Numbered from the stretch's first letter, positions 1-10,772 are shown. The stretch is 64,000 bases of DNA from Streptococcus oralis (GCF_022749195.1 NZ_CP094226.1:62001-126000), one strand, 5' to 3'. Notes: generated by a model from the sequence alone, not told the origin. A program made the numbers and translations.

Positions 1-232
1 CTCCGATAGCCATAGTTGCCTTTATGGTCATTATAAATAGTCTGAATTTCGGTTTTAAGCTCTTTATCTTTGTCAAGCCCATCTAGTTCCTTCAACTGAT
101 AGTAGTAAGTTGAGCGAGCTAAACGAGCCACTTCAAGAAGTAAATCTAGTCGAAATCCTCCTGAAACCATTTCTCTAACTGTCTCTGCCTTTCTCGCTCT
201 AGGGCTTCGTCCCTTTCCTCTAACTCTTTTAA
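1..232 (-). CDS. IS3-family transposase OrfB, N-terminal part (cut by window edge)
   Basis: On the minus strand, in the -1 frame relative to orfA, an open frame runs from the slippery site to position 1. It reads through [20 protein letters not shown] and then [18 protein letters not shown]. The STYYY and GxYGYR motifs are characteristic of IS150-group OrfB just before the DDE integrase core. An internal ATG lies at 170, but translation probably comes from -1 frameshifting at 233-239. The catalytic DDE residues would be left of the window. Confidence 0.8.
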
Positions 233-682
233 CTTTTTTAGGTAGGCTACCTCAGTCCGTAAGCTTTCATTCTCCTCTTGAAGTCGCTCAAGTTCAGTCA
301 TTTCTTCCCAAGTTTTCTTTCGTTTACGTCCCATTTTAGCTGGTCTCCCTCTTGTTTTCTCAACAATAGTATACCCGTTTTTCTTGTATTGCGCCAACCA
401 ATTTGTCAACAGCGAACGGTCGGGTAAAGCATAATCCAAAGCTACACTTCTTTGTGAACAACCTTCCAGCAGAACTTTCTCAATCATTTCTTGTTTCAAT
501 TTAGAGGAATAGTAACGATTCTTCCCCTTTTTAACGATTTCTATTCCATAACGGTCAATTAATGTCACCATGTACTTTAGACCAGAAGCATTTACACCAA
601 ATCTTTTTGAAAGCTGTTTGAAGCTTTGCCCTTGTTTTCTGAGTTCATAGATCTGGACTTTATCATCATAAGTTAATTTCAT
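146..682 (-). CDS. IS3-family transposase OrfA
   Basis: OrfA supplies the DNA-binding part of the transposase. The N-terminal half has two helix-turn-helix-like segments ([19 protein letters not shown], then [18 protein letters not shown]), followed by a basic [12 protein letters not shown] stretch. A C-terminal leucine-zipper coiled coil runs from about residue 130 ([20 protein letters not shown]). I chose the ATG at 682 (MKLTYDD); an upstream ATG at 697 lies partly inside the terminal hairpin. OrfB overlaps in the -1 frame, so the active transposase is probably an OrfAB fusion. Confidence 0.85.
   Translation of the reverse strand: MKLTYDDKVQIYELRKQGQSFKQLSKRFGVNASGLKYMVTLIDRYGIEIVKKGKNRYYSSKLKQEMIEKVLLEGCSQRSVALDYALPDRSLLTNWLAQYKKNGYTIVEKTRGRPAKMGRKRKKTWEEMTELERLQEENESLRTEVAYLKKLKELEERDEALERERQRQLEKWFQEDFD
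233..239 (-). promoter_or_regulatory. A6G programmed -1 frameshift site
   Basis: On the minus strand orfA reads CTA AAA AAG, giving the heptamer A_AAA_AAG in the correct phase for -1 slippage. After slipping, the frame stays open through orfB to the window edge with no stop codon. This is the classical signal used by IS3 elements to make the OrfAB transposase. Confidence 0.75.
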
Positions 683-690
683 AATAAAAC

Positions 691-729
691 ACCCCACAAG
701 TTAGACGGAAAAAATCTAACTTGTGGGGT
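691..729. repeat. 15-bp perfect palindrome at IS terminus
   Basis: ACCCCACAAGTTAGA (691-705) is followed by a 9-nt loop and its exact complement (715-729). The outer arm is the IS terminal repeat. The inner arm ends just before the orfA start. In RNA entering from outside the element the stem would hold the GGGG segment upstream of orfA, which could hide the ribosome site. Confidence 0.75.
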
Positions 730-757
730 ACAGTCAAAGCTAGGCTCAAGCTTTTTC

Positions 758-1474
758 TTAATGACCTCGGTTACATGAGATGAATTTGATTTTGTAGTAG
801 TCTGCTCGCTTATAAGTTTCACTATAGGCAAGGACTTGGCCAGTGGCCTCAAGTTTTGTAGTCTTCGTTTGGAAGACAGTTGGGAATTGTGTATCGATTC
901 CGAGTACAGAAGCAGCATGCTCTGGTGTTGGGAATGCGATTTCGTTGATTTCCTCAAAGTGTTCATCACTCATGTGAATGCGGTAATCCAATTTGAAACG
1001 TGTATAGATAGAGCTATAATAATCAAGATTTGGATAATTGGCATTGATGTATTGCTCAGGAATATAAGATGTGTGGTAGATGTATGTTACGTCGTTTGTC
1101 TGACGAATACGTTCAATCTTATAGTAGAATTGATCTCCACGTAGTCCAAGTTTATCTAAATATTCAAGTTTGTTTCCGCGCTCGATAGAAAGGACAGTAA
1201 CTTTATCGTCTTTTGTTTCAAAGATTTCGACATCTGAAAACTCAACGAGTTTGTGCTTACGGGCACGTGAAACGAAAGTTCCTTTACCTTGTTGACGGAC
1301 AATATAGCCGTCTTTAGCAAGGTCATTTAGGGCACGAACAACTGTGATTGAACTCACATCGTACATCGCGATCAATTCGGCTTCTGTATAAAATTTATCT
1401 CCGCTTGCAAATTGACCAGAGATGATTTTGTTTTTTAATTCATCTTTAATATATTGGTATTTAGGAATAGCCAT
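758..1474 (-). CDS. bgaR: GntR-family (HutC/UTRA) transcriptional regulator of the bgaC operon
   Basis: The protein has about 238 residues. An N-terminal winged helix-turn-helix (about 1-70; YTEAELIAMYDVSSITVVRA, then KGTFVSR) precedes a UTRA ligand-binding domain (about 90-235) of the HutC subfamily, which senses phosphorylated sugars. The start at 1474 (MAIPKYQ) is preceded by GAGGTG six bases upstream. An in-frame GTG nine bases earlier lies inside that ribosome site and is rejected. The gene is divergent from bgaC, the arrangement known for the pneumococcal regulator of this operon, so local repression of bgaC-galM is likely. The gene name rests on that synteny. No operator could be assigned with confidence. 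Confidence 0.85.
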   Translation of the reverse strand: MAIPKYQYIKDELKNKIISGQFASGDKFYTEAELIAMYDVSSITVVRALNDLAKDGYIVRQQGKGTFVSRARKHKLVEFSDVEIFETKDDKVTVLSIERGNKLEYLDKLGLRGDQFYYKIERIRQTNDVTYIYHTSYIPEQYINANYPNLDYYSSIYTRFKLDYRIHMSDEHFEEINEIAFPTPEHAASVLGIDTQFPTVFQTKTTKLEATGQVLAYSETYKRADYYKIKFISCNRGH

Positions 1475-1520
1475 AAATTTCACCTCGATTCTCTTTCTCC
1501 AATTTTGATTTTACCACAAA

Positions 1521-1549
1521 TATAAAGAAAAGAGTAGTATTAAGGTCAA
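1521..1549 (-). promoter_or_regulatory. Promoter of the GntR regulator
   Basis: On the minus strand TTGACC (1549-1544) and TTTATA (1526-1521) are separated by 17 bp, about 45 bp before the chosen start codon. Confidence 0.45.
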
Positions 1550-1716
1550 AAAATTAAAATAATAGACTAAAAATGTTATTTTACATGTAAAAAAATTCAT
1601 TTGATGTTCTTGTGAATTATCATACATAAAAAGATCGTTTTCATGCTATTTTTAGATAATTTCGGTAAACGGTAAGTAAAAAAATAGAAAAATTTTAAAT
1701 AATTTTCTAAAACCTA

Positions 1717-1774
1717 TTGACAAATGCAAAAGATTTGATTATAGTTAATATTATAATAAATGAAAGCGCAAACT
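1717..1774 (+). promoter_or_regulatory. bgaC operon promoter with cre-like site
   Basis: TTGACA (1717-1722) lies 17 bp before TATAGT (1740-1745); a second -10-like TATAAT lies at 1752-1757. Just downstream, TGAAAGCGCAAACT (1761-1774) fits the CcpA catabolite-response consensus around its central CG. It overlaps the transcription start, a placement expected for glucose repression. The rest of the 1484-1795 intergenic region is AT-rich and shows no gene. Confidence 0.65.
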
Positions 1775-1795
1775 TAATTCGTCAGAGGTAATAAC

Positions 1796-3579
<1,784 letters not shown>

Positions 3580-3583
<4 letters not shown>

Positions 3584-4056
3584 CAATTGTAGGATGCCGT
3601 ATCGATGGACGTTTGATCCACGGTCAAGTAGCCAATCTTTGGGCTGGAAAACTAAATGTTTCACGCATTATGGTTGTAGACGACGAAGTTGTTAACAACG
3701 ATATTGAAAAGAGTGGTTTGAAACTTGCGACACCACCAGGTGTGAAACTCAGTATCTTGCCAGTTGAGAAAGCAGCAGCAAATATCCTTGCTGGTAAATA
3801 CGATAGCCAACGTCTCTTTATCGTTGCACGTAAACCAGACCGTTTCCTTGGTTTGGTTGAAGCAGGTGTTCCGCTTGAAACACTCAACGTCGGCAATATG
3901 TCTCAAACACCAGAAACTCGCTCTATCACACGTTCTATCAACGTGGTAGACAAGGATGTGGAAGATTTCCACAAACTAGCAGAAAAAGGTGTGAAACTCA
4001 CTGCTCAAATGGTTCCAAATGATCCAGTTTCAGACTTTTTGAGCTTATTAAAATAG
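3580..4056 (+). CDS. PTS mannose-family sugar transporter, IIB component
   Basis: Cytoplasmic phosphocarrier of a mannose/sorbose-type phosphotransferase permease, 158 residues. The N-terminal RLIHGQV motif carries the phosphorylated histidine (His14). A GGGGGAAAA ribosome site sits inside the end of bgaC. With the following IIC, IID and IIA genes it forms a complete four-part permease. The sugar cannot be read from sequence. Co-transcription with a beta-galactosidase, AgaS and a tagatose-bisphosphate aldolase suggests a galactose, galactosamine or GalNAc-containing substrate. The pneumococcal orthologue set is called gadVWEF. Confidence 0.92.
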
Positions 4057-4082
4057 GAAAAAATTTTTAGGAGGTCATTGTT

Positions 4083-4988
4083 ATGATACAATGGTGGCAA
4101 ATTTTACTTCTCACTTTGTACTCAGCTTATCAAATCTGTGATGAGTTGACAATCGTTTCATCTGCAGGTTCCCCTGTATTCGCTGGTTTCATTACTGGTT
4201 TGATCATGGGAGATGTGACAACTGGTTTGTTTATCGGTGGTAGCTTGCAGTTGTTCGTTCTCGGGGTTGGTACCTTCGGTGGTGCTTCTCGTATTGACGC
4301 AACTTCTGGTGCGGTTCTTGCAACAGCATTCTCTATCTCTCAAGGTATTGATACAGACCTTGCGATTACAACAATCGCTGTACCAGTAGCAGCACTTTTG
4401 ACATACTTCGACGTTCTTGGACGTATGACAACTACTTTCTTTGCACACCGTATTGATGCTGCGATCGAACGCTTTGACTACAAAGGTATCGAACGCAACT
4501 ACCTACTTGGCGCGCTTCCATGGGCTCTTTCTCGTGCCCTTCCAGTGTTCTTCGCTCTTGCTTTTGGTGGAGAATTCGTACAAGGTGTTGTAAACCTTGT
4601 TAAAGAATACCAATGGGTTGCAGACGGTTTGACACTTGCAGGTCGTATGCTTCCAGGTCTTGGATTTGCAATCTTGCTTCGTTACCTTCCAGTTAAACGT
4701 AACCTTCACTACCTTGCAATGGGATTCGGTTTGACAGCTATGTTGACTGTTCTTTACTCATATGTAACAGGTCTTGGTGGAGCTGTTGCGGGTATTCTTG
4801 GTACTCTTCCTGCTGATGTTGCTGAAAAGATTGGCTTTGCTAACAACTTCAAAGGTTTGTCTATGATCGGTATCTCTATCGTAGGTATCTTCCTTGCAGT
4901 TGTTCACTTTAAGAACAGCCAAAAAGTAGCTGTAGCAGCACCTTCTACACCATCAGAAAGTGGGGAAATTGAAGATGACGAATTCTAA
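4083..4988 (+). CDS. PTS mannose-family sugar transporter, IIC component
   Basis: Integral membrane subunit, 301 residues, with many hydrophobic segments and the glycine-rich N-terminal GLIMGDVTTGLFIGGSLQL typical of EIIC-Man/Sor. With IID it forms the sugar channel. A strong AGGAGG lies seven bases before the ATG. The hydrophilic acidic tail (ESGEIEDDEF) overlaps the start of IID by 14 bp. Confidence 0.92.
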   Translation: MIQWWQILLLTLYSAYQICDELTIVSSAGSPVFAGFITGLIMGDVTTGLFIGGSLQLFVLGVGTFGGASRIDATSGAVLATAFSISQGIDTDLAITTIAVPVAALLTYFDVLGRMTTTFFAHRIDAAIERFDYKGIERNYLLGALPWALSRALPVFFALAFGGEFVQGVVNLVKEYQWVADGLTLAGRMLPGLGFAILLRYLPVKRNLHYLAMGFGLTAMLTVLYSYVTGLGGAVAGILGTLPADVAEKIGFANNFKGLSMIGISIVGIFLAVVHFKNSQKVAVAAPSTPSESGEIEDDEF

Positions 4989-5796
4989 TTACAAATTAAC
5001 AAAAGAAGATTTTAATCAAATCAACAAACGTAGCTTGTTTACTTTCCAATTAGGTTGGAACTACGAACGTATGCAAGCTTCTGGTTACCTTTACATGATC
5101 TTGCCTCAATTGCGTAAAATGTATGGGGATGGAACTCCTGAATTGAAAGAAATGATGAAAGTTCATACTCAATTCTTCAACACTTCACCATTCTTCCACA
5201 CAATTATCGCTGGTTTTGACCTTGCCATGGAAGAAAAAGATGGTGTGGGTTCAAAAGATGCCGTTAACGGTATCAAGACAGGTTTGATGGGACCATTTGC
5301 TCCTCTTGGAGATACTATCTTTGGTTCACTTGTACCTGCTATCATGGGATCTATCGCAGCAACTATGGCTATCGCTGGCCAACCATGGGGTATCTTCCTT
5401 TGGATCGCAGTTGCAGTTGCATATGACATCTTCCGTTGGAAACAATTGGAATTTGCCTACAAAGAAGGGGTTAACCTTATCAACAACATGCAAAGTACTT
5501 TGACAGCTTTGATTGATGCTGCATCTGTACTTGGTGTCTTCATGATGGGTGCTCTTGTAGCAACAATGATCAACTTTGACATTTCTTACAAATTGCCAAT
5601 CGGTGAAAAGATGATTGACTTCCAAGACATCTTGAACTCAATCTTCCCACGCTTGCTTCCAGCAATCTTTACTGCCTTTATCTTCTGGTTGCTTGGTAAG
5701 AAAGGTATGAACTCTACTAAAGCGATCGGTATCATTATCGTTCTTGCAGTAGGTCTTTCATTCATCGGTAAATTCTTGCTTGGAATGGGCGCATAA
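4975..5796 (+). CDS. PTS mannose-family sugar transporter, IID component
   Basis: Second membrane subunit, 273 residues from the ATG at 4975 (MTNSNYKLT). An in-frame start at 4960 would add only MGKLK and lacks a better ribosome site. QLGWNYERMQASGYLY and the central GLMGPFAPLGDTIFGSLVPA are conserved EIID motifs, followed by hydrophobic helices. It starts inside IIC, so the two subunits are translationally coupled, which fits their 1:1 complex. Confidence 0.92.
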   Translation: MTNSNYKLTKEDFNQINKRSLFTFQLGWNYERMQASGYLYMILPQLRKMYGDGTPELKEMMKVHTQFFNTSPFFHTIIAGFDLAMEEKDGVGSKDAVNGIKTGLMGPFAPLGDTIFGSLVPAIMGSIAATMAIAGQPWGIFLWIAVAVAYDIFRWKQLEFAYKEGVNLINNMQSTLTALIDAASVLGVFMMGALVATMINFDISYKLPIGEKMIDFQDILNSIFPRLLPAIFTAFIFWLLGKKGMNSTKAIGIIIVLAVGLSFIGKFLLGMGA

Positions 5797-5799
5797 TTT

Positions 5800-6204
5800 A
5801 TGAGTAAATCATTAATTTTGGTGAGTCATGGTCGTTTCTGTGAAGAACTTAAAGGTAGCACAGAAATGATCATGGGTCCACAGGACAACATTCATGCAGT
5901 GGCTCTTCTTCCAGAAGATGGCCCAGAAGAATTTACTGCAAAATTTGAAGCTGCTATCGAAGGATTGGATGATTTCCTAGTCTTTGCGGACCTTCTCGGT
6001 GGTACACCATGTAACGTGGTAAGCCGTTTGATCATGGAAGGTCGCGACATTGAACTCTACGCAGGGATGAATCTTCCAATGGTGATTGAATTTATCAATG
6101 CGAGCCTTACGGGTGCAGATGCGGACTACAAGAGCCGTGCTGCAGAAAGCATTGTGAAAGTCAATGATCTGTTAGCGGGCTTCGATGATGACGAAGATGA
6201 ATAA
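5800..6204 (+). CDS. PTS mannose-family sugar transporter, IIA component
   Basis: Cytoplasmic phosphoryl acceptor from HPr, 134 residues, EIIA-Man fold. LVSHGRF at the N-terminus contains the phosphorylated His10, and FADLLGGTPCN is the conserved loop. The acidic tail ends FDDDEDE. The gene starts three bases after the IID stop. A RUP element begins immediately after its stop codon, so the RUP separates the PTS genes from agaS. Confidence 0.92.
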   Translation: MSKSLILVSHGRFCEELKGSTEMIMGPQDNIHAVALLPEDGPEEFTAKFEAAIEGLDDFLVFADLLGGTPCNVVSRLIMEGRDIELYAGMNLPMVIEFINASLTGADADYKSRAAESIVKVNDLLAGFDDDEDE

Positions 6205-6307
6205 TACTCTTCGAAAATCAAATTCAAACTACGTCAGCGACGCCTTGCCGTACTCAAGTACAGCCTGCGGCTAGCTTCCTAGTTTGCTCTTTGATTTTCA
6301 TTGAGTA
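6205..6307 (+). repeat. RUP-like intergenic repeat (copy 1)
   Basis: About 103 bp bounded by TA. It begins TACTCTTCGAAAATC and ends TTTGATTTTCATTGAGTA, with internal GCCTTGCCGTACTC and CTGCGGCTAGCTTCC blocks. These are hallmarks of RUP, a non-autonomous pneumococcal repeat thought to be moved by IS630-type transposase. The two ends are imperfect inverted repeats. It abuts the stop codon of the IIA gene. Confidence 0.8.
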
Positions 6308-6343
6308 TAAGATGTAACTTAGAGCATCTTATATAGAATATAC

Positions 6344-6372
6344 ATGGGAATGGGAGTCAATCCCATTCCCAT
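6344..6372 (+). terminator. 12-bp perfect hairpin between PTS IIA and agaS
   Basis: ATGGGAATGGGA (6344-6355), loop GTCAA, then TCCCATTCCCAT (6361-6372), followed by ATTTTC. The T-run is weak, so this may be a partial terminator or an mRNA-processing or stability hairpin that lowers agaS-lacD-galM relative to the PTS genes. A weaker AAGATG/CATCTT hairpin lies just upstream (6310-6330). Confidence 0.55.
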
Positions 6373-6414
6373 ATTTTCAATAGGAATGAAACAATAATAG
6401 ATTAGAGGAACTCT

Positions 6415-7581
6415 ATGCTAAATTACACAAAAGAAGAATTACTTGAACTGGGTGCAGAAATCACGACTCGTGAAATCTACCAACAGCCTGATGTATGGAA
6501 AGAAGCTTTTGAAGCCTATCAAGCGAAACGTGAAGAAATTGCAGCCTTTCTGCAAGGTATCGCTGATAAACATGACTATATCAAGGTTATCTTGACGGGT
6601 GCTGGTACTTCTGCTTATGTGGGAGATACCTTGGTGCCATACTTTAAGGAAGTCTATGACGAGCGCAAATGGAATTTCAATGCTATTGCGACAACAGATA
6701 TTGTTGCCAATCCAGAAACTTATTTGAAAAAAGATGTGGCGACTGTTCTTGTTTCCTTTGCTCGTAGTGGGAACTCACCTGAAAGTGTGGCGACGGTTGA
6801 TTTGGCCAAAGCCTTGGTTGATGACCTCTATCAAGTGACCATTACATGTGCTGCAGATGGTAAATTGGCTCTTCAAGCTCATGGCGATGAGCGCAATCTT
6901 TTGCTCTTGCAACCAGCTGCTTCCAATGACGCTGGATTTGCCATGACTTCTAGCTTTACGTCCATGATGCTAACAGCTCTCTTGGTCTTTGATCCTACAG
7001 AATTTGCTGTGAAAGCTCAACGTTTTGAAGTTGTGACGAGCCTTGCGCGTAAGATTCTAGACAATGCAGAAGATGTTAAAGAGCTGGTTGACCTCGACTT
7101 TAACCGCGTCATCTATCTTGGTGCTGGTCCTTTCTTTGGACTTGCTCATGAAGCTCAGCTCAAGATTTTGGAATTAACAGCTGGTCAAGTGGCGACCATG
7201 TATGAAAGCCCAGTTGGCTTCCGTCACGGTCCAAAATCTCTTATCAACGAAGATACAGTTGTTTTGATCTTTGGCACAACGACAGACTACACTCGCAAGT
7301 ACGACTTGGACTTGGTTCGTGAAGTGGCTGGTGATCACATCGCCCGTCGTGTCGTGCTCTTGAGTGATCAAGCCTTTGGTCTTGAAAATGTCAAGGAAGT
7401 GTCCCTTAGTTGTGGCGGTGTCTTGAATGATATTTACCGTGTCTTCCCTTACATCGTTTATGCCCAACTCTTTGCCCTATTGACTTCACTCAAGGTAGAA
7501 AATAAACCAGATACACCATCTCCTACTGGCACTGTAAACCGTGTGGTACAAGGTGTGATCATTCATGAATATCAAAAATAA
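6415..7581 (+). CDS. agaS: AgaS-family SIS-domain sugar-phosphate isomerase/deaminase
   Basis: A 388-residue protein with two SIS (sugar isomerase) domains. The first contains [10 protein letters not shown] (about 61-70) and [11 protein letters not shown] (about 114-124); the second begins near [15 protein letters not shown]. It is GlmS-like but lacks the glutaminase domain. Family role: deamination and isomerization of galactosamine-6-phosphate to tagatose-6-phosphate in the aga pathway. The lacD gene next to it, which cleaves tagatose-1,6-bisphosphate, strengthens that reading. Ribosome site GAGGAA precedes the ATG. Confidence 0.88.
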   Translation: MLNYTKEELLELGAEITTREIYQQPDVWKEAFEAYQAKREEIAAFLQGIADKHDYIKVILTGAGTSAYVGDTLVPYFKEVYDERKWNFNAIATTDIVANPETYLKKDVATVLVSFARSGNSPESVATVDLAKALVDDLYQVTITCAADGKLALQAHGDERNLLLLQPAASNDAGFAMTSSFTSMMLTALLVFDPTEFAVKAQRFEVVTSLARKILDNAEDVKELVDLDFNRVIYLGAGPFFGLAHEAQLKILELTAGQVATMYESPVGFRHGPKSLINEDTVVLIFGTTTDYTRKYDLDLVREVAGDHIARRVVLLSDQAFGLENVKEVSLSCGGVLNDIYRVFPYIVYAQLFALLTSLKVENKPDTPSPTGTVNRVVQGVIIHEYQK

Positions 7582-7591
7582 GGAAGTGTCT

Positions 7592-8587
7592 ATGAGTAAA
7601 TTACAATTAAGTCCTAATAAAGTAGCTTGCTTGCAAAAACTCTCTGACGAGAACGGCATCATCTCAGCTCTTGCCTTTGACCAACGTGGCGCTTTGAAAC
7701 GTCTCATGGCTCAATATCAAACAGAAGAGCCAACAGTTGCTCAAATGGAAGAACTTAAAGTATTGGTTGCAGATGAATTGACAAAATACGCATCCTCTAT
7801 GCTTCTTGACCCTGAGTATGGTCTTCCAGCTACAAAAGCTCTTGCACCAAATGCTGGTCTTCTCCTTGCTTATGAGAAAACTGGCTACGACACAACAAGC
7901 ACCAAACGCTTGCCTGACTGCTTGGATGTTTGGTCTGCCAAACGCATCAAGGAACAAGGTGCAGATGCTGTTAAGTTCTTGCTTTACTACGATGTAGATA
8001 GCTCTGACGAACTCAACCAGCAAAAACAAGCCTACATCGAACGCATTGGTTCAGAGTGTGTGGCGGAAGACATTCCATTCTTCCTTGAAATCTTGGCTTA
8101 CGATGAAAAAATCGCTGACGCAGGTTCTGCAGAATACGCAAAAGTAAAACCACACAAGGTTATCGGTGCCATGAAGGTCTTCTCAGACCCACGCTTCAAC
8201 ATCGATGTCTTGAAAGTGGAAGTTCCAGTCAACGTCAAATACGTTGAAGGCTTTGGTGATGGTGAAATCGTTCATACACGTGAAGAAGCAGCAGCCTTCT
8301 TCAAAGCACAAGACGAAGCAACAAATCTTCCATACATCTACTTGAGTGCAGGTGTGTCAGCTAAACTCTTCCAAGAAACACTTGTCTTTGCCCACGAATC
8401 AGGCGCAAACTTCAACGGAGTTCTTTGTGGCCGTGCTACATGGGCTGGATCAGTTGAAGCCTACATCAAAGACGGTGAAACAGCAGCTCGTGAGTGGTTG
8501 CGTACAACTGGATTTGAGAACATTGACGAACTCAACAAGGTTCTTCAAACAACAGCGACGTCATGGACTGAACGAGTGGAAGCATAA
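7592..8587 (+). CDS. lacD: Tagatose 1,6-bisphosphate aldolase
   Basis: A 331-residue class I aldolase of the LacD family. It cleaves tagatose-1,6-bisphosphate to dihydroxyacetone phosphate and glyceraldehyde-3-phosphate. [14 protein letters not shown] near residue 30, AVKFLLYYD, and VLKVEVPVN with the Schiff-base lysine region are family landmarks. I chose ATG 7592 (MSKLQL) because AAGGAAG lies upstream. The in-frame ATG at 7565 lies inside agaS. The pneumococcal bgaC operon, as I recall it, has no lacD between agaS and galM, so this copy may be an addition. No tagatose-6-phosphate kinase (lacC) is present in the window. Confidence 0.9.
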   Translation: MSKLQLSPNKVACLQKLSDENGIISALAFDQRGALKRLMAQYQTEEPTVAQMEELKVLVADELTKYASSMLLDPEYGLPATKALAPNAGLLLAYEKTGYDTTSTKRLPDCLDVWSAKRIKEQGADAVKFLLYYDVDSSDELNQQKQAYIERIGSECVAEDIPFFLEILAYDEKIADAGSAEYAKVKPHKVIGAMKVFSDPRFNIDVLKVEVPVNVKYVEGFGDGEIVHTREEAAAFFKAQDEATNLPYIYLSAGVSAKLFQETLVFAHESGANFNGVLCGRATWAGSVEAYIKDGETAAREWLRTTGFENIDELNKVLQTTATSWTERVEA

Positions 8588-8732
8588 AACAAATATAGAG
8601 GAATCCCTTTTTGTTAAGCAAATGCTTAGGTTTTCTGACAAAGGATTCTGAAAATAGAAACTACAACCATAGATGGTGAATACACTCTCTATGGTTTGTT
8701 TACTTAAGAGAAATGGATCAAAGGAGAGAAGA

Positions 8733-9770
8733 ATGAAAGCATACACAGAACGTGTATTTGGAAATCATGAGGGTAAGGATGTCTTGGCCTATCGCTTTGA
8801 GACTGACAGTGGCTACCAACTAGAAATTATGACCTATGGTGCGACCATCTTGCGCTATGTCACGCCTGACAAGGCTGGGAATTTTGCCAATCTGATTTTG
8901 GGCTTTGATGATTTTGATAGCTATGTAGGCAATAGTCCCAAGCATGGAGCAAGTGTAGGTCCTGTAGCGGGCCGTATTGCAGGTGCGACATTTGAGCTTA
9001 ATGGCAAGACCTATGATCTTGAAGTCAATAATGCTAGCAACTGTAACCACAGTGGTTCAACAGGTTGGGATGCGAGCTTATTTGAATTGACTGAGGTGAG
9101 CGACCATGGTTTGACCCTCTACACAGAGCGTACAGACGGGACAGGAGGATTTCCTGGCAATCTCAAGATATGGATCAGCTATCATTTGGAAGAAAGTGGT
9201 GCCTACGAAGTCAGCTATAAGGTGACGACAGATCAGGATACGCTTGTCAATCCAACTAATCACAGCTACTTCAACTTGTCTGGTGATTTCACGCAGACAG
9301 TTGACCGCCATGTCTTTCAGTTAAATACGGAGGGCATTTATCCAATCGCTCCGGACGGTGTTCCGGCTAAGACTCCAGATGCTACTCGTGATGTGGTTAA
9401 ACATATCTACAATGGAGCTTTGCTGAAGGACATCTTTGCAGAGGAAGATGAGCAAATCCAGCTGGTATCTGGTTTGGATCACCCATTTGCCCTTCCTGCC
9501 GGTCATGACAATGCTGGTTTCCTTTATGACCAAAACTCAGGTCGCTTCCTGCTTTTCAAGACAGAGGCCCCTTGCTTTGTGGTCTACACAGCAAACTTTG
9601 TGGATGAGAGCGTGCTCATAGCTGGTCAGCCAATGCTGCAACACAATGGGATTGCCCTGGAAGCGCAAGCTTTACCAGATGCCATTCACAGTGACCTCAA
9701 AGACCAAGTCATTCTCAAAGCAGGTCAAACCTTCACCAGCAAAACTCGCTATGAGCTTGTTGTAAAATAA
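8733..9770 (+). CDS. galM: Aldose 1-epimerase (galactose mutarotase)
   Basis: Interconverts the alpha and beta anomers of galactose; 345 residues, galactose-mutarotase beta-sandwich. NPTNHSYFNLSG carries the catalytic histidine, and the C-terminal IALEAQALPDAI the catalytic glutamate. The start at 8733 (MKAYTERV) follows AAGGAGAG. The in-frame ATG at 8673 lacks such a site. It is the last gene of the operon and is followed by a terminator. Beta-galactose released by BgaC is a plausible substrate. Confidence 0.93.
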   Translation: MKAYTERVFGNHEGKDVLAYRFETDSGYQLEIMTYGATILRYVTPDKAGNFANLILGFDDFDSYVGNSPKHGASVGPVAGRIAGATFELNGKTYDLEVNNASNCNHSGSTGWDASLFELTEVSDHGLTLYTERTDGTGGFPGNLKIWISYHLEESGAYEVSYKVTTDQDTLVNPTNHSYFNLSGDFTQTVDRHVFQLNTEGIYPIAPDGVPAKTPDATRDVVKHIYNGALLKDIFAEEDEQIQLVSGLDHPFALPAGHDNAGFLYDQNSGRFLLFKTEAPCFVVYTANFVDESVLIAGQPMLQHNGIALEAQALPDAIHSDLKDQVILKAGQTFTSKTRYELVVK

Positions 9771-9774
9771 AAAG

Positions 9775-9798
9775 AAGAGCTGGTTTCCAGCTCTTTTG
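9775..9798 (+). terminator. Rho-independent terminator after galM
   Basis: AAGAGCTGG (9775-9783), loop TTT, CCAGCTCTT (9787-9795), then TTT. It sits five bases after the galM stop and closes the bgaC operon. Confidence 0.85.
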
Positions 9799-9809
9799 AG
9801 TTGTCTTCG

Positions 9810-9837
9810 TTGACATTTTATTTCAATAGTGTATAAT
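9810..9837 (+). promoter_or_regulatory. Promoter of the VOC-family gene
   Basis: TTGACA (9810-9815) and TATAAT (9832-9837) with a 16-bp spacer, about 40 bp before the start codon at 9877. Confidence 0.75.
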
Positions 9838-9876
9838 TGATGTAATTAATAAAGTTACAACAAAAGGAGACACTCG

Positions 9877-10731
9877 ATGACTTATGCATACCAAAGCCAC
9901 ATTTATCTAGCAGAGGCGGTTTTAAATGTCAAGGATTTGACGAGTCAAACGGCTTTTTATCACCAGATTATTGGCTTGGAGATTTTATCCCAAACAGAGA
10001 CAGAAGCGATTTTGGGACTTGGTCGAAAAGCCTTGGTTCACTTGATTCAGGCAGAAAAGTCTGGCGAAGTAAGGGAGCATTATGGGCTCTACCATCTGGC
10101 GATTTTGTTGCCGACACGAAAAGCCTTGGCAGATGTCTTGAAACACCTAAGTGATTTGCGGATTCCTCTGGTTGGGGGTGCAGATCATGGATACAGTGAG
10201 GCTATTTATCTAGAGGATTTGGAAGGAAATGGCATTGAACTCTACCGTGATAAGCCAGTGTCTTCATGGGATATTCGAGAAGACGATCGCATTATCGGTG
10301 TGACCGAAGCCCTTGCGGCACAGGACATCTATGAGTTAGGGGAAAAGGTGGATCCCTTTATCCTAGCTGAAGGGACGAGAATGGGGCATATCCATCTATC
10401 GGTGAAGGATAGCCATGCGGCGAGCCAGTTTTATCAAAAGGTGTTAGGACTAGAAGATAAATTTAGCATTCCTAGTGCTAGTTGGATAGCGGCTGGTCAG
10501 TACCATCACCACCTGGCTGTCAACGAATGGGCTGGAAAAGGGCTGGCTCCGCGTGAGCAAGGCTTGCCAGGCTTGGCCTACTATGTCCTTGAGGTCGAAA
10601 GCAAGGAAGAACTCTTGGACATCGTTCAGCAAGCACAAGAGCTAGAATCTCCGATTAAGTGGCTAAATTCGAGTGAGTTGGATCTTGTAGACCCAGATGG
10701 GATTGTGACTCGCATTCGCTTGGAACGATGA
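9877..10731 (+). CDS. VOC/glyoxalase-superfamily protein with two domains
   Basis: A 284-residue protein with two VOC (vicinal oxygen chelate) modules, about 5-125 and 165-284. Each begins with a metal-binding His in a beta-strand (HIYLAEAVLNVKD; GHIHLSVKD) and the first carries the matching GNGIELYRDKP. It resembles CatE-type extradiol dioxygenase-like proteins, but the substrate is unknown, and streptococci do not use catechol pathways. It is monocistronic: its own promoter precedes it and a terminator follows. AAAGGAG is the ribosome site. Confidence 0.8.
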   Translation: MTYAYQSHIYLAEAVLNVKDLTSQTAFYHQIIGLEILSQTETEAILGLGRKALVHLIQAEKSGEVREHYGLYHLAILLPTRKALADVLKHLSDLRIPLVGGADHGYSEAIYLEDLEGNGIELYRDKPVSSWDIREDDRIIGVTEALAAQDIYELGEKVDPFILAEGTRMGHIHLSVKDSHAASQFYQKVLGLEDKFSIPSASWIAAGQYHHHLAVNEWAGKGLAPREQGLPGLAYYVLEVESKEELLDIVQQAQELESPIKWLNSSELDLVDPDGIVTRIRLER

Positions 10732-10772
10732 GACGAGGAAAACACATTATTTATTTTAGAGACATAGGAAAA

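Larger units (their letters stand above)
1..732 (-). mobile_element. IS3-family insertion sequence, 5' part only
   Basis: The window opens inside an IS3-family element (IS150-like group) read on the minus strand. It shows orfA, the start of orfB in the -1 frame, an A6G slippery heptamer between them, and an outer end that reads 5'-TGTACCCCACAAG inward from position 732, with the TG dinucleotide typical of IS3 ends. The other end and any target duplication lie left of the window, so completeness cannot be judged. Confidence 0.88.

Noticed and set aside
836..1144. 102-codon plus-strand open frame
   Set aside because: Antisense to the GntR regulator, Cys/Ile-rich, no supporting signal.
8588..8732. 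Terminator between lacD and galM
   Set aside because: AATCC.../...GGATT and AAGC/GCTT pairings are short and lack a T-run; galM probably remains in the operon.
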